DNA of 64,000 bases from Datisca glomerata (taxonomy: Eukaryota > Streptophyta > Magnoliopsida > Cucurbitales > Datiscaceae): NCBI GenBank assembly GCA_003255025.1, contig QANY01000291.1, positions 248,001-312,000 on the forward strand, written 5' to 3'. The position numbers and the translations under genes are program-made. The notes under the pieces are model-generated. The model was not told where the DNA came from, ran no database searches, and saw nothing but the letters and a program-made list of their open reading frames with translations. This document shows positions 1 through 10,386 of the stretch, in pieces. The number at the start of each line of letters is the position of its first letter. The stretch's first letter is position 1.

Positions 1-858
1 GTATGAAGCGTGACATTGCTAAATTCGTTAGTAAGTCTTTTGTGTGTCAGTAGATCAAGGCTTAAAGACAGCGACCATTTGAGGTTTTACAACCTTTAAG
101 TATTCCTGAATGGAAGTGGGAACACGTAACTATGGATTTCGTTTCGGGGCTACGGAGAACGGTAAAGGGTTTTAACTCCATTTGGGTCGTGGTGGATCGT
201 CTTACCAAGTCTGCACATTTTTTGCCCGGTAAGACTACTTTTTCAGTGGAGGTTTGGGCTCGGTTATATGTTCGCAAGATTCTTCAACTTCATGGGGTTT
301 CAGTGTCTATAATGTCATATCGGGATCCACAGTTCACGTCAATTTTTTGGCGGAGTCTACAAAAAGCTTTGGGAACATAGTTAAATTTCAGTACAACTTT
401 TCATCCGCAATCTGATGGGCAATCTGAGCGAACAATTTAGACGTTAAAAGATATGCTTCGAGCTTGTGTCTTGGATTTCTCTGGTAGTTGGGACGCACAC
501 TTGGCACTTGTGGAGTTTGCTTATAATAACAGTTATCATGCGACGATTGGTATGGCTCCATTTGAGGCACTTTATGGAAAGAAATGTCGGTCGCCGGTTC
601 ATTGGGATGAAGTTGGCGAACGAAAGCTTTTGGGCCCTAACTTGGTTCAGTCCATGAATGAAGCTATTTAGAAAATCATAGATAGAATGAAGACCGCTCA
701 GAGTAGGCAAAAGAGTTACGCAGATGTCAGGAGGAAGGATCTCAAATTTGAAGTGGGTGATCCTGTGTTTCTCAAAGTTGCCCCATTGAAGGGCGTTATG
801 CGTTTTGGTCGCAAGGGGAAGCTGAGTCCTAGATTTATTGGCCCGTTTGAGATTTATT
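1..858 (+). pseudogene. Ty3/Gypsy integrase, broken 3' part of pol
   Basis: Reading the plus strand across several stops gives the catalytic core and C-terminal part of a plant Gypsy integrase. Visible are MDFVSGL (first catalytic Asp, about 132), WVVVDRLTKSAHF, YRDPQFTS (second Asp, where the family usually has SDRDPQFTS), FHPQSDGQSERT (catalytic Glu), FAYNNSYHATIGMAPFEALYG and a GKLSPRFIGPFEI tail near 855. Stops occur near 51, 64, 378, 438 and 669, so no product is expected. The start lies outside the window. The frame ends abruptly near 858, and the chromodomain or linker that usually follows is missing, so the 3' coding end was probably deleted. Confidence 0.9.
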
Positions 859-2120
859 GAACCGAACCAATTTAGACCACCCGAACCTTGTTGAACCGTT
901 TTAAACCATTTGATAATTTCACCCGATGTGCTTTCCATATGTTCCCAATCTCGCTTAGTTATTTAAATAATTGTAGATATTATATGAATTTGTTGTGACC
1001 TGGGATCCTTAGATTGTAGGTCATTAGTTGCTGAATTTAATTCATAGCAAATACAGGTAAGTGGATTTACATAATAATTCGGTTCATATGTTATAAGTGT
1101 AAAATATATAATGTGAAATTGTTTTATTATTTTTTTATGTTCAATCTTATGATCAAGTATTTTATTTGTTTTCTATATTATGATGAAATTATTTACCATG
1201 TTATGTATGATTATATTTTGAGTTATACATGTAGTAGTTATGTGTTTATGTTCATGAACAAGTTATATGTTTACTTATGTATACATGATAACGTGAAATA
1301 TGAATATTAATTCAAGTAAAAAAAAGTCATAAGTAAACAAGAAGTAGACTTAGTCATGTCCCTTGGTTATCAAATAACCAGATTGTTCACGTCATGTTAT
1401 CAAGTTATACAGTTGGGTGTCACCATGTTCATGTTAGCGTCTTTGAGGTTCAGATAACCTTAAGTGACATCAAGTTTCAAGACACCCAATCTGTCATGTT
1501 CACGTTCATGTTACAAGTTCAAGTTCAAGTTGTGAAATAGTTCTGGTTAGGTTGTTATTCGAGGGATATGTCTAGTCGAATTATGATCAAGCAAGTATAA
1601 GTATTGGCATGAATAAGTACAAGTTCAAGTTATATGTTAATCATGAAATCGATGTGTTGTTACGAGTATTTTATGTGACCTGTGAACGTGTGAAATAAAT
1701 TTTCATGAGTTATATGTTTACATTTATGTCATGTGAAACTCATTAGTATGTGAGTTTACTTACTGAGTATTTTTAATACTCACCCCCCATGGATGATTGT
1801 GTTGCAGATGATGGTAAGCGGCAGGAGTGAGGGACTGGCATGCAAGCAAGCACGATTATGATTTTTAAGTTTAATTATGACTTCTGTTGACTTTAGTTAT
1901 TTAGATATCTATGAATATTTATTTTTAATATTTCGTGTCATATGAATATTCGTATTTCACTTATTTACAGTTTAATGAATCATTTATTTCTGTTTAATGA
2001 GTTAATATTATTTTAAAATAATTTTTATACTTCCGTTATTTAAGGTTAAAAATTAGGGCAAAATTAAGATTTTTGATTTGGGGATTTTTTCAAATTAGGG
2101 TTTCAATTGAATTGAGAAAT
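859..2120 (+). repeat. Probable 3' LTR and tail of the Gypsy element
   Basis: Non-coding sequence directly downstream of the integrase relic. It has short repeats of the type GTTCAAGTT and, at about 1775-1830, the stretch ACTCACCCCCCATGG followed by TTGCAGATGATGG and a purine-rich run. This layout is common near the 3' end of LTRs in plant chromoviruses such as Tekay/Del. No second LTR is inside the window, so neither border nor target duplication can be fixed. The end at 2120 is approximate. Confidence 0.5.
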
Positions 2121-3161
2121 TTTCAAAATTTAAAATTTCAAGCATATTTAACCATCAAGAATCAGGACCTTATATCTTTATAGGTCAACAATTTGGAATT
2201 GGAACATGTATAATGAAGAACACGTCGCCGACTACTGCTTAAGGTCAAGTGACTAGTTTTATGGGCATGTTGGTGTTTGTAATCCTAGATTGCAATCTCA
2301 TGGTAATTGAATTTTCTTGCTTGTTTAAAGTGCACTTTAAATTTGGTAGCAATCCTAATATACCTCATAAGGAGGCAATCAAACTGCTTCTAAAAGGGAA
2401 GAAATCTAGAATTACCAAGGCAAATCAATCTGAGGCGGCAAATGAATTACCTCTTAAATTAATTTTTACTGATTTACCACAAATTACATACATCAGACAT
2501 AACAATATTGTGATAAATTACTTTACAATCTTAAATTGTAATAAATTACTTTACAGATTACCATGAAGAACCAAATACACCAATCACGTTTTGTCACGAA
2601 TTCAATTGCTATAGTAATTCTGTATGTCACGTACCAAACTGCCCCTAAAAGGTTTTCATGTTGCCATAAAACTTCTTAAACTTCTTTCTTAGAATATACC
2701 GATCGCGCAAATTTCTATCTATAATTTTCCAAGCAAAGGGAAGGGGCTCAAGGCCTCAAACATGCGTGCTGAGTTACATGCAGCTCTTAAAAATTAGGGA
2801 CAATAAGAGGCTAGAAAGCTCAAAGATCTTTAAGCCTTGTCCATCCTTATAATTCAAGCATACAAAAAAAGGCAAACATAGCTTCAATGCTCTTTAATAT
2901 TAAGCTGATAAATTAGCAAAACACAATGTAATTACTACTGCAAGTGCCTGCAATGCCATTCAACAAACTGTTGCATCAAACACAACATCAATCCTATCAG
3001 AAACAGATTTGGATGATGGACTCTACAAAAAGGATAAGTGCCACCGAGTGGAAACCAATGCATGGCCTCAGAAAAGCAAAAATTCTAGTTAAAACATCAA
3101 ATCCCCTGCCTAATAGAAAACGGAGGGCTTGATAAATAATAACAAAAGTCATCAGGTTAAG
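2121..3161. other. Intergenic; 3' flank of MCU
   Basis: No gene recognised. The part next to 3162 must hold the 3' UTR and polyadenylation region of the minus-strand MCU gene, but I cannot choose one signal. Reading frames here, such as 2249-2566, have no family features and biased composition. Confidence 0.5.
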
Positions 3162-6088
3162 TTAATCCTTGTGGGAAGAAGCATCCTCAAGCTCCAGTTC
3201 CACCCCTACACGATTTCTTATCGTTGTTGAAGCATCAAGAGGAATTTTACATTTTTTCTGCAATTCCTGAAATCTGGGAACATTAAACGAATGCTTCTTG
3301 AAGAGTTTCCTCTGCCTTGAGAGAAAAAGTCTCTTCATTAGATCTTGGTAAGTGGGATCTCTTGAAGTGAAAAGGAAGTAGGCATATCCTATGACTATTC
3401 CTGTGGTTGTAGTAAAAAATGCAATGGGTTCCATTACATCCCATGAGAATTCCCAAAACGTTAGACGGAAAAAAAGTCCAACCTGTACCACGGAAAATGC
3501 CAAGCCAGACCAAAGGATGCGTCTGACCTGTTTATGTGCCAGTACATCAATTTCTTCCTTCTTCTCCACCAGGCTCCTCAGCTCATCCCTCACCGGGTCA
3601 TCTTCAGGAGTTAGAGCAAGGGGAACTGCTCTTCTGACCAGATCGACCAACTGCAAAAAGGATAGAAAGTTCTGAGACAAATCTCAGACTGCAAAGGAAT
3701 TAGGAACTCCCTCTAATTGTGTCTGAAAACAAATTGGGGGAGTGGGGAGTGGGTAGAGCTGCTTCCTTTGTCTATATCTGGTTCTCCAACCGCCATTGTG
3801 TTTTGTAATACCTGGGTATGCCCCCTGTATTCTTGTGACTCTTTGTTTCTTTATATATTTAACTTTTTAATATGAAAAATGTAATTGAGATGAAGAAACA
3901 CCGATCTCTATATGCCAAATAGTGAGGCATGGATAAATGGGAATTTTAATAACGCACAAATGTGTAGGTCCTTAAATTCAAAAATTTCATCTCTATCTAT
4001 GGCAACAAAACGTATATAGGTAGATTAAAGTCATTACGCACAAGACATGGAGGTTTCCACCCAGCAGTTGATAAGACTAGATGTTACAATAACAAGCACC
4101 CGATATAAAGAAAGACTACCAAAAAAAGGAATGCTGCACATCAAGAAGAATTTCTTTTGGCATATCATAACTATAGAGGCCCGAAAAGTTCTAAAAGATT
4201 TTAGACTACTCATATCTAAGGGTGAATATCTATGAAAAGCCTGAAGTTTCCTTGAGTAGGCAACCGAGAATAACTATATGGGACAAAATTACCAACACCC
4301 TGACAATCAGAGGAAATAGGACTAGTAATCACCTCAAGGAGGTCTGCCCGAGAACCAAGTATTTGGTAGATATCCATAATATGTCTATTCATAAAATGAT
4401 GGACAATGCCTTGATCATCCACCACCAACCAAGATACCATATATATCATCTTTCCTTTCACAACCATGAGTCAGTGAATTTACAAATTCTATAATCAATT
4501 ATAAGTGAGAGATGCAACCATGAGTCACTGCTATTAACCATGAATGGGTATGCTTCAGTGAGAGAGAGGTCTTATAAGACACGCTTGCAGAATAGGTGTT
4601 AGAGAGGTCTTTCTTTGAACACAACTTGTGACCGGGAGATGATCAATACCATGGCTGAGCCTTAGATTCAGACAAAAAATGTACACAGTTTATCTCACCA
4701 GTTTCTTTATTACAGATTTAAAAATGTTTTAACCTATGGAAATTTAACATGAAATAAGGACAAATTATAAAGGAACAACCTGGGGATGAAACTACCAACA
4801 TTATGAAAAGAATAAGAGAAAGCATGTGCAACAACCTCAGATGCTTAGAACAGAATTACCATAAATGGACCAGATAGATAGTTTTTCGTTTCTTTTACCA
4901 AGAGTTCAGATGACACTGATCAAAACAAAAAAGATTGATTTCCAAGGACAATATACCCCATGAGATCAGAATTAAAAGGAAACGGTCCAACTAGGTCTAT
5001 CTATCATATGACTTTTACAGTCGATTGAAACTCTGTTTTAGTAGTAGATTGCTTTTGTTGAAGTGGTAGATTGCACTAAATTCAGCCTAGTGGAAAATAC
5101 GAATAGAGCAGCAGAAGCTTGAAGCAAAATACGAAGTAAATATAGTAAACTGAAAGTAAAGGTGTAAGATTTGACCACTTAATCAGCACTACACGGATAA
5201 GCAGAGAAAGATAATTAGTATTTCGCATAAAAATGGTGTTTCCATTTTAATACTGGAGTCGAAAAGAGTTAAAAGGTGCCATGGCAGCCCATTGATTTCT
5301 TTGCAGACTCCAAAATTTAAAAAAATCTGCCTACAATATGTACATCCTCGTGAACTCTAAGCTTCATAATGTCGAAAACGATGGCCACCATTATACCAAG
5401 ATTCCATTGTCTATCACGATTATTCTTAACCCAGAAGATAGAGCAGCAGCTAGTATAGGGCAGAAACAGAAAAGAGAAAGCACGTGGGGACCCCCAAAGA
5501 GTCACAACCACAGCAGCCCCACCAACAACGAGAAAAAAAAAAGACAGATTATTATTAACGATGACTACTGATTAACGAAGAGGACTTTTATTATTATTTA
5601 TATACCTTATCAGGATGAAGATAGACCTTGTCACGGAAGAGAAGAACAACACCAGCTTCATCGAGGACTCGAGCAAAAGCAGCAGCCTCATCAAGAGATC
5701 TAGCGACGCCCATGCTTTCGCAAGCTTCCAGAAGGTCCGAATATCTGATGACCTCTTTACCTTCGGTCCCCAGCTTCATCTTCAACGCCTCGACATTCAC
5801 CAGTCTCAATAGCCTTTTGGCCTCGGTAAAAGATATGCCGTCTCCACCAACAAGGCCTCCGCAATCGCCATTATTGGCTCCTGCAGAGTCGGAAGAATTA
5901 ACACATGATGAAAGTGAAACAGTCGTAGTCAACAGCAGGGATGACGACCATGCCGAAGGTGGATTTAAGAGAGGCCCGTGTCCGATTAGGAGAGAATGAG
6001 ATGAAGGGGCAAGCGGAGGCGCGTGGCTCACAAGGGCAGACAGTTTTTGCCTCGATAGAATACCCATTGAGCACCATCTTCTCCACAT
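3162..6088 (-). CDS. MCU: Mitochondrial calcium uniporter protein (MCU), two exons
   Basis: Pore subunit of the inner-membrane calcium uniporter. Exon 1 is 6088-5606 (161 codons) and ends AAG|GTATAT; exon 2 is 3650-3162 (162 codons plus stop) after TTTTTGCAG. The junction is phase 0 and gives LHPDK|LVDLVRR, as in plant MCU. The 323-residue product has an N-terminal region rich in Arg, Ser and Ala with few acids (MWRRWCSMG...), fitting a mitochondrial presequence. It has a matrix domain (about 85-200), a first membrane helix at about 205-227, the selectivity-filter motif WDVMEP at 231-236, and a second helix at about 236-255. The DVMEP acids, which bind calcium in this family, are intact. No frame break is seen. 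The Met at 6088 is the first in frame and gives the full presequence. The 1.95 kb intron is otherwise unremarkable. Identity is clear; which paralogue is not. Confidence 0.95.
3735..3890 (+). repeat. Possible LINE 3' tail in the MCU intron
   Basis: The stretch GGTATGCCCCCTGTATTC followed by a T-rich run and AATATGAAAAATG resembles the 3' ends of plant L1-type LINEs. The LINE at 15789-16844 ends with a similar GATGTATGCCCC block. There is no long A-tail and no clear target duplication, so this is a weak call. Confidence 0.3.
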
Positions 6089-6404
6089 TGCTTGTACAAA
6101 ACTAAAATTAGCAACTGCAGTAACCCCTTTGCATTAGATGGGGACGGCCATTGAAATACCGAAAGTACTTTCCGATCTTTCTAATCCATCGATGATGGCA
6201 GTACCAGAAAATCAGAAGACGAAAGGAGAGAAAAGATAGATGGGAAAATCTATGGAGAAGAAATTTTCAATCTCAATACTCCCACTTTATCGGTTAATCC
6301 CAAAAGTAGAACTTAAACAAAATGAGACGTACGTGCAATCCAATATCCATTATCGAGTTGCCGACTACAGTGGAGCCGCGACCAACACACGGATTGGATT
6401 GGAC
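6089..6404. other. Upstream region of MCU
   Basis: Region 5' of the minus-strand MCU start codon. It should contain the 5' UTR and core promoter. I see no convincing TATA box and no other gene. Confidence 0.5.
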
Positions 6405-6890
6405 CGTAGAGTTTTACTTGGACTCGGTTTTTTAGGTTTGTCCTTCTTTACCGACTTTTTAAGGCTCGATGAATACGGTTCGGTTCATTTAATGAGTTGA
6501 AATTAAATCAAAATATTCGGTTCGGTTATATGTTGAATTAAATTAAACCGTAAAAATAAAAAAAAATCGAATCGAACTGTGAGTTTCGGTTCAATTTTTT
6601 GATTAGGTATTATTAATTAAAAAATAATTTTTAAATAATATTATTAGAAAAAATAATAAAAAATCAAAGTTTTATATCGGTTCTATATGAAACTAGATAT
6701 AAAAAATATTATGAATTTAAGATTCCGATTCAGTTCGGTTAAAAAACGGAATATTTTCTGAACTGAACCGAAGATTCGATTTAGTAGCTTTGTCGAACCG
6801 AAGTCGAACCAAACTGCATGGGCCTAAAGAACCGTCCGAACAGACCATTTTCAATTCGGTCGGTTCGATTTGGTTTTGAACACCCCCATT
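6405..6890. mobile_element. hAT-like non-autonomous element (GGTTCGG type)
   Basis: The left half is rich in GGTTCGGTT and the right half in AACCGAAC, so the piece can fold back on itself. The right border reads GAACACCCCCA, the complement of the T-G-G-G-G-G-T-G-T-T-C type of terminus seen in two better defined hAT elements here (32522-33868 and 55460-56006). The left border and the 8-bp target duplication are not visible. No transposase frame is present. Confidence 0.5.
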
Positions 6891-7012
6891 CCTTACAAAA
6901 AGAGTGAGATAATGAGAGTGGTTAAATATTGCATGTACATTAACAATGATGCTTCTAAATTATTGTTAACAATAACATATTTGATGAGTATCGAGTTACA
7001 CATAGTTAAATA

Positions 7013-7950
7013 ATGGGTCCACTTCAAGTATCAAGAGATCCAATCATAAGAGCTAGAGTAAAGAGAATGGATGAAGCTCTCTGTGGGCTAGTAACGCTAG
7101 TGGAGGCCAAACAAGTGTGGTGATGTCTAACTTTAGAAAAAAAGAAGTTAGACTTAGTCAACTCTGTGACCTACATGGAGCATGACGTGGAGCCTAACAT
7201 GCAGTCCACATAGAGCATGACATGTCGTTTTAAATTACGATATGGAAGCAAGAAACATTGAGAATCCTAACTTAGAATTAGACATCCAATTGGAGTCAAA
7301 TGAGCAGATTCAAAGTTTCTTATTTTGTTGCAAATAATATCACGTTATGTTTTAGGAAAGATTATTTTTCAAGTCTTGAATGCCATTAATTAGTTTGAAT
7401 GTTGCTTAGAATTTGTACTAGGTTTTTTGCCACTAATTTAGAGTTTGAATGTTGTTTAGAATGTAGTTTAGATTCTTCGGCCACTTTAGAATTTTTCTAG
7501 GCTTCTAATTTTTTGTTCAAGCATGGTGTTACAATATATTGAACAACTTTGATGAATATAATTTCTTTGTGAGAGTTTTCTCTTTGTTCATCATTGGACA
7601 TTTAGACTTATCAATAATCTTCTTGTGACGTTCAAATTCTAGACTTATCACCCACTTTTCCTTCTTATTCTTGAGTGCGACGTCTAAGTCGTACCTTTGA
7701 TTCTATTTTAAACATCAAATTTAGGCCTTGAATTTTATACCTAAGGTTATTTTCGTGTCATAGAAAATGGGTTTGGGTTTCTTCTTATTTCTTTTATGAA
7801 TCTAATTAGATCGATCCTTCATTCCTGCTTCCTTATTGGTTCGGGTCTCATCACTTATTGGTGAGGTTCATATCAATATTGGTCCCCAAAAGTGATCGCA
7901 GTTGGTTAAGGGATAGAATTTCTTATAAGAGGTCTAAGGTCTGATGCTCT
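7013..7950 (+). repeat. Degenerate retroelement-like sequence
   Basis: A short frame at 7013-7100 reads SRDPIIRARVKRMDEAL, which resembles the TRARAK-type motif found in Gypsy polyproteins. The remainder contains repeats of TTTGAATGTTG(C/T)TTAGAAT (about 7395 and 7445) and no other recognisable domain. I treat it as an old LTR-element relic; the borders are guesses. Confidence 0.3.
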
Positions 7951-8096
7951 TCAGTGATTCTTGAAGATGTAGTATATTTACGTCAGATCGCTCACTATTT
8001 GATTACCCTCGAGCATCGCTCCTGACGTAAGTGCGTTGGAGGGGACATGGATGTTGTGACGGGTGGGCGCAATGTTCTCTGCCTGATATTAGGGTT

Positions 8097-8490
8097 TAGA
8101 GGTGTGCATAAGACAGTTTTTGGGCTTCCCCTCCCCCCTAATCGGGACAGGACAAATTTTTTCTACATGTCTCGTCCCGTGTTGAGGGGAAAAGCGGAGC
8201 GGGATGTGACGCGTATTTGGGTAAAAAATTTAAAAATTAAAATTAGTTTAAAGTTTAAAAGATCAAAAGGTTAAAAATTAAAAAAATAAGGGTTAAAATT
8301 GAAAATATTAAGAGTTAAAATTGAAAATATTAAGAGTTAAAATTGAAAAAATTGAGGGTCAAATTAAAAAAAATAAAAATTTTGAGCTATTTATAAAGAA
8401 ATCGGGATGGGACGGGACAAGTTGGGACAAAAAAATTTGTCCCATCCCGCTCGGTTCCAAATGATTTCTCGGGACCACTGCACACCCCTA
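8097..8490. mobile_element. Small hAT-like MITE with TAGAGGTGTGCA ends
   Basis: The ends TAGAGGTGTGCA (8097) and TGCACACCCCTA (8490) form a 12-bp inverted repeat with one mismatch. Just inside, copies of GGGAC/GTCCC (8140-8190 and 8400-8480) extend the inverted symmetry. The middle has tandem copies of a 24-bp AT-rich unit (AATATTAAGAGTTAAAATTG, about 8290-8365). No 8-bp target duplication is evident. There is no coding capacity. Confidence 0.6.
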
Positions 8491-8619
8491 ATATGGTCAC
8501 CTATTCTCCTACCATCTTTTACAAAAAAAATAGTTATATTGGAAGAAGAGAGATTATAGAGAAGAGACATTTCTTATTTTTCTCTCATTTCATTTCTCCC
8601 TTTCTCTTTTCCCTAGTAT

Positions 8620-9140
8620 GTTATTGTTATAGTAACGTATGATTTTATCATAATTATATAGTGAGATCATTAGTTTGGTCATATATAATTGAAATTCACT
8701 ACTCATTAGTGTGAGATTCATATCCAAAGCGGTACCGTTAATAATAATGTATGATTTTTTCACAACCATATAATGAGATCATGAGTCCAATTATATTACA
8801 TACACAATATATGAATCTCACACCCATAACATGAGTAATGTGTTTTAATCTTTCGGTCTCATTATTAATTTTTTCTCTCTCCTCTCAGTACGTTACAATT
8901 AATAGTAATGTATAATTTTCTCATCATTCTACAATAACATCATAATTTCAATAATATATAATTGAAACTCACTACTCATGATATGTGTAAGATTCATATC
9001 TTACATTATGTCTATCATTTTAGCATGTTACTGCAATGATGTAGCATTTTTCCTAACATAAAATGAGATCATGAGTTCACTCATATATTAACCAATGCAA
9101 TATATTGGTCTCACATCCATATCATAGTAGTGAGTTTGAA
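8620..9140. repeat. Degenerate tandem repeat, four diverged units
   Basis: Related blocks begin near 8630, 8740, 8895 and 9030. Each contains a version of AATGTATGATTTT(C/T)TCA, then ATAATGAGATCATGAGT, then TATATAATTGAAA or its relative and a GAGATTCATATC or ATCTCACACCC motif. The units are roughly 110-150 bp and well diverged. No gene is seen. Confidence 0.5.
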
Positions 9141-9734
9141 AAATATATCTTCAATTCTAGTTGAGTTTGTAATTTGTAAAAGAGGTATATCACAAACTTA
9201 TATTTAATCATATAATAGTGGAAAACATATCGATAAAAAATTTAAAAACTAATTCTGGAAGATTTTCAGAAGCAAACTTAGATTTTGAAAAGCAGTCTAA
9301 AGAAAAGAAAAAGAAAAAAAAAAACTCATTTTGAAAAGCTTAACAAGTAATGCCCTTCATTTATAACATTAAATGTTAAAGAGAAAGCTAGTAGGTTGAT
9401 AGAAATTATTTCAGTTACATTTTTTTCTTTTTTATCAAAATCAAATTTTACTGCAAAGAAGAAATGCTGTTATTCAATTTTGTTTAACAAATTTGCAATT
9501 TGTGAGCTTATCTCAGTACCTCGAACTTTGAGAATTTAACGATAATTATTATTTTTCTGCTAGTCTTGATAATTGTCCATCATACTCGTGAATAAGGAGT
9601 ATACGCCTAAAAGAAGGAATGAAATTGATAATGAATGAACTCTGTTTTAGACCTTTTCATGCTAAACAAATTAGGAGGGCAGGATATGACCAAGTTTTTA
9701 ACATTAAATATTACTCACCTACAAAATATAATTG
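9141..9734. other. AT-rich spacer, nothing recognised
   Basis: No reading frame with family features, no clear repeat borders and no RNA gene seen. Confidence 0.4.
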
Positions 9735-10386
9735 TAAAATTATACGGACATTCTCTTAGATTTATTTAAAAGACATGAATATCTCCTCTAATTTCAAAAA
9801 AAAAATACAGATCTCCATTGTCTTTTTAGTTTGTAGACAAAAAACCCAAAAATGTTAATTTTCTTTTTTAACGGCGTTAATTTTTTTAAAAGTATCAAGA
9901 ATATCCTTAATCAACATGTTGCGAACGGGTTATATCAAACCTGAATTTTTGAGTTATATCAGATTTTGGGTTAGATAATATAACCCGAACATGTGTAGAC
10001 CAAATGAAGTATAACTTGCAAAGAAGAAGGAGAAAAGGAGCTGCGAAGAAGAAGGAGGACCCGGGAAGAAGAAAACTTCTCCTCCATTAGACACCTGCTT
10101 TAACAGTGAATTAAGAAACAATGAACAATACATTGGACGGTTTTTGAGAGGATAAAAGTTGTGTCAAAGTTAGCCTTGGCTTTTATACCAATCTAAAGTG
10201 GGGTTGGGTGAAGGTTTGTGTTCCTCTGTGGGTGAGAAAGAAAGAGATAGAAATCACATACTGAAACATAGTTAGTAGGTTTGAAATTTGCAAACTTTCT
10301 CTTATCAAGCAAACAAGATTCGCCTTCTCAAGGATCCCAAAACTGGGCTCTAAAAATGCATAGAAAAAAATCATGAGTTTACTGTA

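Noticed and set aside
2249..2566. 105-codon open frame
   Set aside because: No domain, no splice or promoter context and AT-biased residues; probably chance.
5615..5999. Plus-strand open frames opposite MCU exon 1
   Set aside because: They are the antisense of a well supported exon and match no family.
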